Shown piece by piece: positions 11,501-23,162 of a stretch of DNA of 64,000 nucleotides. A program made the translations under genes and the position numbers. A model generated the notes under the pieces. That model ran no database searches. It saw nothing but the letters and a program-made list of their open reading frames with translations, and was not told the DNA's origin. How positions within the stretch are numbered: the first letter of the stretch is position 1; each line of letters begins with the position of its first letter. Source of the stretch: Microstegium vimineum (lineage: Eukaryota > Streptophyta > Magnoliopsida > Poales > Poaceae); contig CM039123.1 in assembly GCA_022036555.1 (NCBI GenBank), positions 11,719,217 through 11,783,216 of the forward strand, given 5' to 3'.

Positions 11501-13167
11501 AAAATTCATAACTCCTAAAATATAAAAGTTATGACTATGAAATTTTAACAGTAGCTAGATCATAAGATTATCTGCCACTTTGGTATTCAACTCAGCCACA
11601 TATAACATCATCTTGACCACGCAATAAAATGCTCAACAAACATCACTACAACAGTTTTAAACAGAGACATAGCTATTTTCCTATTTTTATAACTCTACAA
11701 CCATAAAACCTAAAATCATGAAATTTTAACCAGACATCATGCATAAACCTTTAAATATCCCATAAATTTTTCAGATTTATTTGATGAACAGAACAGTGGA
11801 TATGACAAATACAAAAATATCTTAACAGAATTGACCTACTGGCACAAAATGATTTTTACAGCAAAATTAATGAACTAAACCATGCCAAAAGATAGATCTA
11901 CTACATAGAAGATTTCATAAGAAATCCAAAACGTCCAAAAACACATTCAAAAGATTTTTCTATGGATTAACACAAATTTCCAAAGTTTCAACCAGATTCT
12001 TGAAAAAGAAAAAGAAAAACACTGTAGCACACTATTCATATGAATCACTAAGTGTGCAGATAGGTCCCTGCCTTCCGTCGAATTGCTGCGAGAAGCCCCT
12101 CACGCGATTTGGAGCAGAGGAGGCGGCTGAGCTCGTCGAGGAGGCCGGTTCGGGTCGCGTCGACGGTCGTGGAGGGGGTGGAGAAACACCGGGAAGCCGG
12201 CGCGCACCCGCAGAGCTGCTCGGCTCAGTCCGAGGCGGACCATGGCGGCCTGGCCACGTGCGTGCATCGGCACAGGCGGTCGTGGCCGATGCGCCGGCGA
12301 CTGTGGTGGCGGCCGGAGCTCGGGAAGGGGCGTAGGAGGTGCGGCGCAAGACGGGGAAGATGGTGCCACAGTCGGTTGGAGCGGAGAGAGGCCGGAGCGA
12401 CGGGAACGGCGGCGTGTCGGAGCTCGGCCGACCATGGCCATGGCGTGCTGCTGCTGCTGCGCCGGACCGAGGGAGGAGAGGGAGAGACGGTGGAAGTGAG
12501 GAGACGAGAGTAGAGGGTGCTCTGGTGCCTCCCCATTCCGGTCCTGGACGTGAGAGAGAGTGGGAGGGGGTGGAGGTGGCAGCAAGGTGGAGGGCGTGCT
12601 CGGCATGGATGCCACGTCCAAAGACACCCGTCGCCCATTGAGGCATTTCGCCGAACACGTGGTGGATGACGGTGTTGTCGACTTGGGGAACGATTTTGGG
12701 CTTTTTCCCAACCGAATTTGGAAATGGGCCAAATACCAAAGTTGTAGCCCACAAAAAGCTCTACGTTTTTCGTTGAAACATCAAAGTCATTTGAGCAATG
12801 TATTAGTATTTAATTAATTTCCAAAATTCTAGTGTCAACGTGTTGACAACAATTATGGAAACTTAAATTTAACCACCAAAACGGAGTCAAACGAGTTCCA
12901 ACTTTTTGCAGGTTCTTCTCCAAAACATAAGTTCCAACTTTTGTGTTTAGTGAAACTTGAGATGTTTGATAAATTTTAGAGAACGTGGAATGCCAATGCC
13001 AAAGACTAGGAAATTCAGATTTTGCAAGCGTTGAAGACTTTAACAAAATTAATTTCTAGAGCCATTAATTGACAGGCTTAGAGGGAGATTTATACTTGGG
13101 TCATTAAACAAAGTTTAAATTAGGATCTATTTTCATAATCTGGAAATTTAACACCTGGGGTGTTACA
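8583..13167 (-). mobile_element. 4.6 kb solo LTR, chromovirus-like family
   Basis: On the plus strand it runs from TGTGATAGAACC to CTGGGGTGTTACA and is flanked by a perfect 5-bp duplication ATAGT (8578-8582 and 13168-13172). Read on the minus strand it starts TGTAACACCCC. It is collinear with 57229-61846 over its whole length, and that copy is followed by an internal region with polypurine tract and primer site. Here nothing but the LTR is left, as expected after recombination between two LTRs. Most of it is A+T-rich; 12060-12640 is a G+C-rich island. The long antisense ORFs in the island (12032-12754) are overlapping, low-complexity frames and I do not call them genes. Confidence 0.88.
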
Positions 13168-13172
13168 ATAGT

Positions 13173-14130
13173 GCATTGGCCGATTTTCCTCACTCCAAAA
13201 CAAGTACAAGTCAAAGAGCTACTATATCAAGAGGGAAAAGGACTCGAATCTAGCATGAAGGCACGATGCGTGGTCGCTAGTGTGGGGTAGAGCCCATCGC
13301 GGTGGAGGAGCCCGATGTGGGAGCGACGACCGACGTAGAGGCGGATGCCGGTGCGATGGCAGATCTTGAAACGGGGAGTGGATGCTAGCTTGGGGAGCGG
13401 ATGCTGATGCGGGGGCGGTGGGGATGAGGGCGCAGACTGCGAAGACGGGAGCGAAGGTCAACGTCAGGGATAACAATAGGGACGAGTGTAGGGGCATTTC
13501 GCCGAGATGAAGGGAGAAGTGGCGTGCGGACTGCATGACGCGTAAGGGTTTAGTGGATAAGGGAATGAGAGAGAAAGGAAAAAATACGATTAATAGAAAA
13601 GAAAAATAAAAACAACAAGGGTATTATAAACATTTCAATACTTTTTTTATACAAGGAGAATCTGTATACCAAACAATATACCAAAACAGCTTCTGTGCTA
13701 CAAGCATAGCTGCTTTTCGAGGTAAAACTAACAAAATCTAATTCAAAATTGAAGATGAGCTATACCAAAGAGTAAGTTCTTAGTATAAATTAGGCTCTAT
13801 TTGGAACACGAGAATTTTTTTCTATTTCTCTGTTTTTTATATAAAAAATAAACTGATTCCTATGTATATAGTTTCTGTAGAGTTTCCGTAAAAATAAACC
13901 GATTCATTCGAAATTCTGTACAATTTATGTGTCCTGCGTTTCAACGAGACGAGAATTTTATAGGAAAGGAAACACGTAGAGATAGAAAAAAAAATCTCGC
14001 TGGAAAAAGAAAATTCCGAACATAGGAAGGCGGAGAAGCGTGGCTGGTGCTGGGACCCCAGCTGTCATCCGCCTGGCTGGTAAGTAGTAACCGTAGGCAG
14101 GCAGTAGCATTAAAATCTTCCAAAAATGAA
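13173..14130. other. Intergenic DNA upstream of the DRB gene
   Basis: No gene is supported. 13240-13560 is G+C-rich with CGGTG/GCGGATGC repeats on one strand. 13570-13790 is A+T-rich. A possible decayed MITE lies at 13790-13955. Confidence 0.5.
13790..13955. mobile_element. Possible degenerate MITE
   Basis: The left end reads GGCTCTATTTGGAACAC and the right end reads GTCCTGCGTTTCAACGAGAC. These resemble the GGCCCTGTTTGGAACGCAGG type of terminal inverted repeat common near grass genes. The pairing is imperfect and I cannot define a target duplication. Confidence 0.35.
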
Positions 14131-14142
14131 ACATAAAGAAAA

Positions 14143-14148
14143 TATAAA
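14143..14148 (+). promoter_or_regulatory. Putative TATA box of the DRB2-like gene
   Basis: TATAAA lies about 160 bp upstream of the ATG at 14309, followed by a C/T-rich stretch typical of a plant 5' leader. The inferred transcript start is near 14175. Confidence 0.5.
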
Positions 14149-14308
14149 CTGCCCCCTCCCGTTCCACCCGCACCACTTCACTCTTCTCCCCCTACTAAAC
14201 ACCTCTTCTCTTCTTCTCGTAGACGGCAGATCTCCCGGGGTCGCCGTCTCCCGCCACGGCGGCCGGCACTTGCAGTAGCGGTGGAGCTCGGGGCGGAGGT
14301 CGGCGGCC

Positions 14309-14554
14309 ATGTACAAGAACCAGCTGCAGGAGCTGGCGCAGCGGAGCTGCTTCAACCTGCCGGCTTACACGTGCCTGCGGGAGGGGCCCGACCATGCGCC
14401 GCGGTTCAAGGCGGCGGTGAACTTCAACGGGGAGCAGTTCGAGAGTCCCGGGTTCTTCACCACGCTCCGCCAGGCGGAGCACGCCGCTGCGGAGGTTGCG
14501 CTCGCTGCTCTCGCGCGACGCGGCCCGTCCTACTCGCTCGCCGCCCGCATCCTG
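14309..14554 (+). CDS. DRB2: DRB2-like exon 1 (first dsRBD)
   Basis: 82 codons, G+C-rich, ending CTG before the donor GTAAGC. It holds the complete first dsRBD, including a PDHAPRFKAAVNF strand block and a QAEHAAAEVAL helix. The ATG is chosen because the family starts MYKNQLQELAQ. Confidence 0.92.
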
Positions 14555-17500
14555 GTAAGCCGCCCGCGCTCGCGCTCGCTTGCCTCTATCCTCCTCCGCG
14601 TGCCCCTCGCTTCCCTACGAATCGTTTCTCCTGTTCTGTTTTTTTGTTGTTGTATTTCTCGCGGTTCTTGTTTCAAACGCTTCGCGGTGGTGGAATTTGG
14701 GGATCTGCCGGTGTTTCTAGTCCAAGTATAGTTGATCGTTAGTAGATCGCTCGAACCATTTGCTACTGCAGTTCGTCACGGAATTCTCGTGGGCTATTGA
14801 TTATCCAGGTCGAGTCGTTTGCGTTTTGCTCGGATTAAAAATGGCGTCTCGTTTGACTGTTTAGTTCATAATAACTCCTGTTGCAGCGCAGCGGCATGTA
14901 TTTTATTAAATCTCAGCATAATGTTGGCAATTTTGGAGAGATTTAGCAACACATTACCCGTTGCCTTTGAATCGTTCTCGTAGTTTGACCTGGTCCGTAG
15001 TTTTTTTTTTTGGAAAAAAAAACGAGCTATGAAGTCATAACTTGGAGAATCTGCTTGGATTGGGGCTCGTGAGCGGCATGAATTGCAGCGGATAATTGGT
15101 ACGGAAAGCTGCAACTCTTTTCGTGCCAAAAATTCTCTCGGCGCCTTTTTTTTTTATAAAAGCGGGATTCCTTTGATTCCGAGAGAGAAAAAGTCGCAAT
15201 ACTACTCGAGTCCGGTTGATTTTTTTCCCCCAGACATCGGGTTAGAAAAACTCTTCCTCATCTTTTATTTTTTATTACTATGACCTAAATACAATCATGT
15301 CGTACTCTTGCCACTGTAATTTCATTTTGTATTATTATAAAGTGAGCGCGGATTTGTTAATGAACAGAGCTTAGTTCTCACTCTACGCGATGGATGTACT
15401 AAGCGCAATCAAGCCTCTTAACTTGTTGGTACCCTACGCCGGTCATTAACACGCCACTATACTTTAATCCCTCGTTAGATGTGCTCTCGCGCCGTAACGG
15501 CGACGGTGCTTCTGATAATAACACACCCGCATTAACTGCCGATTAGAAAATTCTTACAGCTTCGGAATTACCGCTAGGGTTCCGTCCGTCCACGCACCGT
15601 TATTGGCGGTAGACTTGGAAAGTCTGCGTACCATTAATTGGTAAACCCGGATTAGCCAAACCTGTCTATTAATGAGCGCATTGATGGGGGATGGAATTAA
15701 AAAGTTGCCGCGTACACTTGACTTGGAAGCCCAGTTGCAAATGCAGGGTACGCGGTACACACGGGGTTTTGAACGGAACGGGATTAACCAGACCAGCGCG
15801 TGGAACTGTCAGTGTGAAACGGTGGGGAAGGGGGATTTGGTTCGGTCTTTATAGTGGCGCTGTGGTATTAATGCGAGTGGGTGGGGGGAATTGAATTGGA
15901 GACCGCCCGCACCTAACCGGGGCATCGCAGGTCAATGCCGGTGGGCCCGCTGGTTTAGTGGCAGGCAGGCCCCTCACAGCCCACCATGGGGCGAGGGCAG
16001 TGAGAAGGGGTGGTGTTGGGTGTCGTTGCGCCTATGCCTATTCGTGGTATCTTTTCCCGATACGGTCCCGGTCAGATCAGGTCGGTCAGCCATGGGGTGC
16101 TGCCAGTGCTGGGAGCCGGCTTGCTACCGCAAGTGCGCCTCCCTAGTGCTTTTTTTTTTTGACAACAGCCTCCCTAGTGCTTTGTTTGCTGTCTGGGATT
16201 TGGCTGGCTTCGAATTGATCCGTGGATGAATGGGACAATGCGGGTGTGGTTGCTGCTGCTAGTGCGGGGACGTCGCTTTGCTCCCGCCTTTTAGGCAGGG
16301 TTCTTGGTGCAGGACTGCGGGCCGAGTGCGATGGCCGCCTTGTTGAATGGTGGCTGTTCTTGTCGGCCTGCGTTCTGCACAGGGGTTTTGTTCTGTGGAA
16401 TTTGGGAGTTTGGATTGTGACCACATGATCAAAAGACAGTTACTTTTTGGCCAGAATTTTTAAAAAGGTTGATTTTGAATTGGATGCCAGAGGTGTCTGC
16501 TTCTGATTTTTTTTTATCGTTTCTGTTCTTATATTTATGAATCTAAATGAGGTGGCTTGCAGTGACATGGTCCTGCAGTATCATGTAAGTTCAGATTGGT
16601 CTCCAAGTAGACAGGTTACTATCGCTGGTCAATGCGTATTTGGATGATTTGTATGCTATTAGTACTGAATGAAAGTAGGGTGGTTGCTACAATAACTTTG
16701 AACATTGGGTCAGCAAAATGTTAGGCATGGTCAGTGATCTTCATAGTTGACTGTCATATGGTGTTTTTTTTTGGGGGGGGGGGGGGGGGGGGGGGGCGCC
16801 GGGGAGGGGGAGAGGTCAAAAATATTGGAGTCTGGACAATCACAGGAAGTGATTAACCTGGTTGGAGGATTGCTGTTTCACTAGGACATGATCATTGAAA
16901 AATAATTAGTTCTTCTAGATCAAAATCAAAGAAAATGAAAAAAACTTCGTAGGTGACTATGGTTTGATATGTGGTGGTAAATGATAGCTAGCTGCAAGGC
17001 ATGGAGCTCATACTCCTGCAGCTTGGAAATGTGTCCATCCATGTCTTAAGAAAAAAAATTCCTTAGGTCCGTAGATCTTACCTTGTAGTGTACAGGTAGC
17101 TTCTCACTACTTGTTTTCAGTGATTTTTCATGGTTGCTACCTTCTCTCCTTCAGCTGCTGCTGGCATTATCGTCTAAAACCTTTTGTGTCAGTATATTCA
17201 GAACTGATCTTCAAGAACTGCTATTTTTTTTATTGGCTACCTTATATCCAATATCTGCCTGTTTAATTTTGGAACTGACTGTGGACTTGTGGTTCTGTGG
17301 TTTGGAGTAATACTTTAGTGAATCATGGTTTTGCGATTTGGATTTATACTTTAGCAGATGTCCCTTTGTATTCATTGCCTCTTATAGTCAGTTAGTGGAC
17401 AGCTCAACTACCACTTCAACTTATTTGAGCATCATTTGAATCATAATCCTTGCAGTTGAAGTATTATCTGATTAGCATTGTCTTGATCCAGAAGTCATCT

Positions 17501-19689
17501 TTCTTAGCATTCTGGAGGCCCTTATTTTTTGTCCTGATTCAATTACTTTTGTTTCAATTACCAGGAATAAAAGTTTTTTAACTGACTAAAATGTATAACA
17601 TGTGGAGCCCCTTTCATTTTCTTTTTTTTTTAATCGGTCTGTTGTTGGGCTTTAATATTTTTATGGGATTGATTATTCTTTAACGTTCATAGAATGTTGC
17701 ATCCTCGGCTTCTATTCTTTGATTTACTGTAATTTCAGTCACTTGCTTATGGTGACGTTTTCTGTTACACAGGATGAAACAGGGGTTTATAAGAACCTTC
17801 TACAGGAAGTAGCTCAAAGAGTTGGGGCGCCGTTGCCATTGTATACAACAGAGCGATCTGGCCTTGGACACCTACCGGTTTTTACATGCACAGTAGAGCT
17901 AGCTGGTATTACATTCACTGGTGATCCTGCTAAGAATAAGAAACAGGCTGAAAAGAATGCTGCTTCAGCTGCATGGTCAGCACTTAAACAATGTGAGTAT
18001 CAGTTATTGTGTTCTGTGCATTGCAAATTTATAAACGAAATTGTAGCTACGTTGCTTATTCATGTTCGTCTGCAATAATTACAATTGACAAAGTATTGCA
18101 ACTTGGTTAAAAATGGCATCACCATGGCTTGAAAAGATATTTTTTTAGGTATATGGATATTGACTCAATCTTCACTTAGTAATTTATCATGAGAAATTTG
18201 AGCTAATTTTCAACTAATTATATTTTTATCAAGTCAAGTCATCCAACATTTGTAGTTTTGTGTCTTGTTCTCATTACCTTGTAGTATATGTTCTGAATTC
18301 ATTTGGAACCCCTTCATCAAGCTAAACATGAATTAGTTTGTCTTCCTTCAATACTTAGAAGTCATTCTAGTGTGAAAAGCTAAGCAGTAGGTGTTAGAGT
18401 ACATCATGGGCCTATTGGGCCTGGTTAGCTGGTTTCACTTACTATGCTAGTGGAATTGAACCAAGTTTATCTTGACATCATGCCTGTTTCTGTTTTTGGT
18501 CTCGATGAAAGAAGTGAAATATGATTAGCAACATCTTGGGATGTCATTCTCTATTTATACATTGACACCTCACACTGTTTCATCTCTCTGCAACAGTGGT
18601 CCGCGAGGAAGTGAATTCATCCAATGAGCCAGAAAACAATGATGAGCAGGAGCAGATCAGGATTGCCCGAGCCCTCCTCAATTATCGCTTGAAGGAGAAG
18701 ATGGCAATGGCCAATTATCCTCATGTTTCACCATTCCCTAAGAAATTTCCCATGCAGCCAGAGCGGAAGCCTTCTTTCGGTCAACCTTCTCAGTCCAGCT
18801 ACTCAAAGATTCTCCCTCTATTCCGCCCTAAATCTAATTCAAGATCCAGACCAGAGTCACCAGCATCTACTGATGGTGTATCACAAATGCCTGGTCGGAC
18901 CATGGATAGCTTCAGTCCAAGTCCAAGGTCAAGGTTTCCAGCTGCGGAGGCAGCCCCCTATGTGCCAGTTGGACACTACCATATGCCTTGCCACAGCATG
19001 GCTCCTTCAGTCACAATTAGGACTGCTGTTCCTGTGTTCTCTGCTCCACCTCTCCCACCTCCGTCTGCACGCCCGCAGCAGCTTCCTCCACTCATGAGCC
19101 ACCCACCACCGATTCGGATGGCATCTCCAGTTCGCATGAGGCCAGCCTCTCCAATGTTTGCCTCCTCAGCTCCAGTTCAAGGGCCGAAACCTGTGATGCC
19201 TGTTCAGTTAAAGGATGTGCAAGATCAATCAAGGAAGGGACCAGTTCCATCTGTGTTCCTGTTCAGGTCAAGGATGTGCAATACCAACCAAGGAAGAGCT
19301 CAATGTCTCCTGTGATTCCTGTCTCGGTAAAGGATGTACAACGCCAACCTCTTGTAGGATCCCTATCAACTTCAATCCCAGTTCAGATGAAGAATGTGCA
19401 AACCCAAGCCCCAAAGGAATCACTGGCAGCTCCAGTTCCAGCAATCAGGCCTTCCATTAAGATTGATTTGCCTGCTCAAGGCAAGGAAGCTTCGGCTGGT
19501 GCTACCAGCCAAGTGCCATCTTCTGCTACTGTCAATAATGCTGCTGTGGAATGCAGTACATCGTCAGACATTCTCTCGGCAAGACAATCAAGGGCTGCGG
19601 ATGGGGACGATGATAAGGTGGAAGCTAAGCACGAGGCTGAGGCTCAAGCAGTGGTAGAGGCAGCCATCAGGCAGCTGGAGATCAATTGA
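14309..19689 (+). CDS. DRB2: DRB2-like double-stranded RNA-binding protein gene, three exons, frameshift in exon 3
   Basis: Exons are 14309-14554, 17773-17992 and 18597-19689, with GT-AG junctions that keep the frame (TTG spans the second). Residues 1 to about 70 form the first dsRBD (MYKNQLQELAQRSCFNLP start). Residues about 86-153 form the second (VYKNLLQEVAQRVGAPLP start, KKQAEKNAA helix). The rest is a Pro/Ser-rich tail with 60-nt repeats. The N-terminal half is very like the plant DRB2/3/5 clade, which binds dsRNA and works with Dicer-like enzymes in small-RNA production and silencing (known from Arabidopsis). One base is missing near 19255: as read, the protein stops at 19315 after 394 residues; otherwise it would reach 19689 with about 519. 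Introns show it is not a retrocopy. I infer a live or recently damaged gene, or a sequence error. Confidence 0.9.
14555..17772 (+). other. DRB2-like intron 1 (3.2 kb)
   Basis: The donor is GTAAGC at 14555 and the acceptor is TTACACAG ending at 17772. Short ORFs inside are not conserved-looking. It contains a homopolymer junction of nine T then twenty-four G at about 16764-16796. A long first intron between the two dsRBD exons is plausible; I see no recognisable transposon ends in it. Confidence 0.85.
17773..17992 (+). CDS. DRB2: DRB2-like exon 2 (second dsRBD)
   Basis: 73 codons plus one base, from GATGAAACAGG to AAACAAT before the donor GTGAGT. It encodes nearly all of the second dsRBD: the LLQEVAQR helix, the GHLPVFTCTVELAG strands and the KNKKQAEKNAA helix with the basic residues that contact dsRNA. 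Confidence 0.92.
17993..18596 (+). other. DRB2-like intron 2 (604 bp)
   Basis: A+T-rich, donor GTGAGT, acceptor CTCTGCAACAG. Confidence 0.88.
18597..19689 (+). CDS. DRB2: DRB2-like exon 3 (low-complexity tail, frame broken)
   Basis: After the dsRBD the exon encodes an acidic helix region (EQEQIRIARALLNYRLKEK), then a Pro/Ser/Met-rich segment with PPLPPP and PPPIRM runs. Four tandem units with a P-V-x-x-K-(D/N)-V-Q core follow, then an Ala/Glu-rich C-terminal helix ending at the TGA at 19687-19689. The upstream frame stops at 19313-19315, while the downstream units and C-terminus are open in another frame from 19256 on. A single base missing near 19255 accounts for both. Confidence 0.85.
19199..19437 (+). 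repeat. 60-nt tandem repeat inside the DRB2-like exon 3
   Basis: Units start at 19199, 19258, 19318 and 19378. Spacings are 59, 60 and 60 nt, so the first unit is one base short. Each codes for about 20 residues with the core P-V-x-x-K-(D/N)-V-Q. Confidence 0.85.
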
Positions 19690-20100
19690 CTTAAGAAAAT
19701 GCACGCCACCAACTTCTCTCAGATTTTGTAATTAGCTGCCTCCCGTGCACATTCCGTTCTGTTCAGTTCTTGTATGTCTTGGGTTCGGATTAGGGCTGTC
19801 TGGGCAAGCTGCGTGGTAGGAACTCCTAGTTTTTTCTGTTGTGAAAAAAAAAATCGAGACTGAAAAAAAACGTGAGGTGGTGGTAGGCGGTTTGCCCAGT
19901 GTTTAGTTGGAGACGGTTATACTTCCCTGGATATGCAGTTGGTCTGCTTTTACCCCCAATGATGAGGTGGGCTGTGAGGTGCCTCTAGGGAAGGATTCTG
20001 AGGCGGCAGTTACATCTAAATTCCCTATTGTTGTCGGTCCGCCATAATCGTATTCAGCTTCTTTTTTTCGAGTAGTACCATGCAAATGATGATGTATGAT
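19690..20100 (+). other. Probable 3' UTR of the DRB2-like gene
   Basis: T-rich sequence follows the stop codon and gives way to A-rich runs near 19845-19870. I see no clear AATAAA signal, so the end is a guess. Confidence 0.4.
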
Positions 20101-22329
20101 GAAAAGTTGAGACGCAGATGAGAGGGTTTTTCTGCCGCTTTTCGTGTTGGATACGATGATGAAAGAAGAAGAAAAAACGATGCAAAGTGGTCATCCTTGT
20201 ATAGGTAATCTGAACCAATTTCATTTGGATTTTGTTTGGAAGTACTGTCTGATTGATGCAGACGTGCTGCACTGCAATGCACTGCACAAGAGTTGTGTGG
20301 AAACCGAGCTTGGGAGTTGGGACCACGCCTATTGCTCTCGCTCGTCATGTGCTTTACACATCTCGTCATCGTTCGAAAGGGCTAACAAGAGAAAAATACA
20401 AGTTTGATCGCACTAGAAACTAGAAATTGGTTGTTGGGTCGTGACCACATACCAGACACTTGGCTCCTGTGAAAGAAAATACGTATATATAATATGAATG
20501 GCAATGCATTTAGTAACCTGGAAGCAGCAGCAAGGCTCCGGCCAAAAGCCAGCCACGGCTGATGAATTGATGATGAGACGATCTGAACCGCATCTCCGCT
20601 CCGTTTTCTCTCTAGGAAAGAACAAAAAGGCGATCAGAAGCCAGAATCGCAGCTGCACTACACTGCACTGCGACTGCGAGGCAGGCGGGCAGGGTCAGGC
20701 TGCATGCCGAGCATGTGTGCGGCCTGATCTCCACAATGATGGACAAATGCTCATCTGTGGCGCCAGCCGCCGCGGTTCCTGCCCATTTGACCTGCCTACA
20801 GCGTGCCGACCCGACCCGGCCGGCGGGCCAAGGCCAAATGCAACGCAAGCCAAGCGAGAACACCCGTTGCCGTCAGGTGGCAACTGCGTCTTGGCCACTG
20901 CTGGCCGCGTCCAAACAAAGCCGCTAGTCACTGTCCGCTTGCCGTTCTGCTGCTCTGGCGGTCTGGCCGAAATACAGTACAGGAGACGGGGGTAGAGATC
21001 GGGCTGGGCCGAGCCATGGGCCATGGGCCACGGCATACAGCAGCAATTAGTACGACGTGCCAGTACAGCGGGCATGAATGCCACTCTGGTGGAGACAGAG
21101 GCGTGTAGTGTAGGGGTTGCCCCTGCCCCCTGCCGGCTGCCCTGCCTCTGCCTGCCTGCTTCAGTGGTTCGTCTGACCGGCAAGCAATTCTCGCAATGAA
21201 TTTTGATGGACGGGGGCGAGTAGCATGTAGCCCTGGAGGACTGACTCATAGCATAGGGCGAGCCGAGCCATCGAGGAGGAGGTGGAGGAGGAACACAGAT
21301 GCGAGGAGGGAGAAGCCTGCCGGACGCCATCGTTTTCTTGCCTGCTGTGCCCAACAGAGACGACAATTATTGGAGGGGCGGCAGGCAGAGGCAGCTAGCG
21401 CACCATAGATGCGCAGCATGCCATGGACGGCCCAGCTAACTGGTGGCGCCGATTTATGGCGCACTGATGGCGTCCAAACGCCGATTTTATTGCGGCCTCC
21501 CCATCGCGTTCGCGTCCCCATCTCGCCTCGAGATTAGCGTGTGCTCGCCTGCTAGGCTCAACGGTAGGACGACGTAGCAGATAATCCACAGCTGATTTTT
21601 TTTTACATCGCCAGAAGCACGTACATATGACGTAAGGCAGACTGAAATATTTGATATTTGTTAAATGCTCTAGATCTATAGATTCGGATTCATCAAAATG
21701 GTATTTTGATATATCTTGTTAGAGGTGCTTTTATATACTTAAGTTTGGTATATTTGGAAGAAATTATTCACCACTACAATACAAGTGATTACACACCCTA
21801 CATCTGTTTCCGTTTTCTCTATTCTCCTCTTCTCCACTCGATGGACATGACGACGCTTCTCCTCCCAGCTATGTTCCCCTCCCGGTGAAGGGGGCCGCCG
21901 CGCCGCCACGCGTCATGGCCGTCGCGAGCACGGTCAGACCCCACACCCCAGCACGAGCCCATTACCCGCATATGTAGGCGCTGCGCGCGGCGAGCGTGCG
22001 TGCCCACAACCTCATGTGAGGTTGTTCATGTGCCTACAATGTGCTCTCCTTGATAGGAAGAGGAAAGAAGAAGAACTCACACGTGCGCCCTATCCTAAGA
22101 ACAAATTTGTCCATTACAACCAAAATACCCTCGCGTATATCTGAGGCTCTTGTTTTGCCAATCGATTCTCTGATACATTCAGGTGGAACCCAGATCCACG
22201 CTAGATCTGATCCACTGTGAATCATAGATTCATATTCAATTGTTTTAATGGTGAATTTCTGTCAAATAGGTCCTAAGACTCGTATTGGACAGCTATACTG
22301 ACTGCACGCTCAAGTAGAGATGAGATAGG
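20101..22329. other. Intergenic DNA downstream of the DRB2-like gene
   Basis: No gene is supported. 20500-21560 is G+C-rich and gives long ORFs in several overlapping frames on both strands (for example 20695-21366 minus). None has a recognisable domain and all are low-complexity, so I leave them out. 21600-21840 is A+T-rich. Confidence 0.5.
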
Positions 22330-22525
22330 TCGAAAAATCTCATGATGCATCTACCAGGTACACACGCACACACCCAACTCAAACAAAAACACACACTCGG
22401 TTCCCCCCGGAAAGAATCCCCAGGTGCGCGTGGTTTGTCCCAACCGGGGCTCAAACCTGCGAGCGGACGCTCCCACACCTAGAGAGCATACCACCCGAGC
22501 ACCGCCAAATACTGGACCCTCATTC
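22330..22525 (-). mobile_element. Possible tRNA-derived SINE
   Basis: On the minus strand TGGTATGCTCT (22483-22493) resembles a pol III A box and GGTTTGAGCCCC (22446-22457) resembles a B box, about 35 bp apart as in a tRNA. A CACGCGCACC block and a T-rich stretch follow. I could not find clear target duplications, so the limits are approximate. Confidence 0.4.
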
Positions 22526-23162
22526 AGAGGCAAAAGACGAGTAGCTACTTTTCACAGTATGCGCGCTTGTTCGAATTATCATCTTATTTATTATCATTTC
22601 TCATATACGTCATAATATGATTTCAAACAACGTTGTACAAAATACTAATACAAGTAATTTTTATTTTTATTAGTTGTTATTTTTCTTTGTGTTGCAATAT
22701 ATCAAATTTTTGTTATTATATTGCTATAGAATTAAATGTTAACTGTCTTTGTGCCAACACGAATCAGATAATTGTTAATTGATTTAGACGTGGCCCGGTC
22801 TTCTGATAGGTATGGTAACTTCAATCAGTGGAGAACACAACGTTCATGATTTAGTCTTTGAACTAAGTCTAATTTGGATCCTCCAGAACTGTTGGACCAC
22901 GATTCCATTGGTTATCAATCACACACAATGCGATTGACTTTGCTAAGAAGGCTTTCCTGCAAACGAATAAAGAATACAAGTACGAAGGGAATGAACACAA
23001 TCTGAAATTGCAAGTATATATGAAGTTTTATGTAACTGATTGAAGGTTCAAGTATTAATTCGAAAGGACTAGTCCACAAAGGTGTGGGACATAGTTCTAG
23101 GGTACCCACAAGGAAGGGAGAAGATCTAGTCCAACTATAATTCTCCATATGTATCATACTAG
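22526..23162. other. A+T-rich intergenic DNA before the second Sirevirus
   Basis: I see no gene, RNA or transposon end here. Confidence 0.5.

Noticed and set aside
12032..12754. Long overlapping ORFs, Pro/Ser/Arg-rich, on both strands
   Set aside because: They lie in a G+C-rich island within a solo LTR, overlap in many frames, and show no domain.
14309..19689. DRB gene as a retrotransposed copy
   Set aside because: It keeps two introns with canonical splice sites and a plausible promoter.
20695..21366. 223-codon minus-strand ORF downstream of the DRB gene
   Set aside because: G+C-rich region with equally long frames on both strands; low-complexity translation and no recognisable domain.
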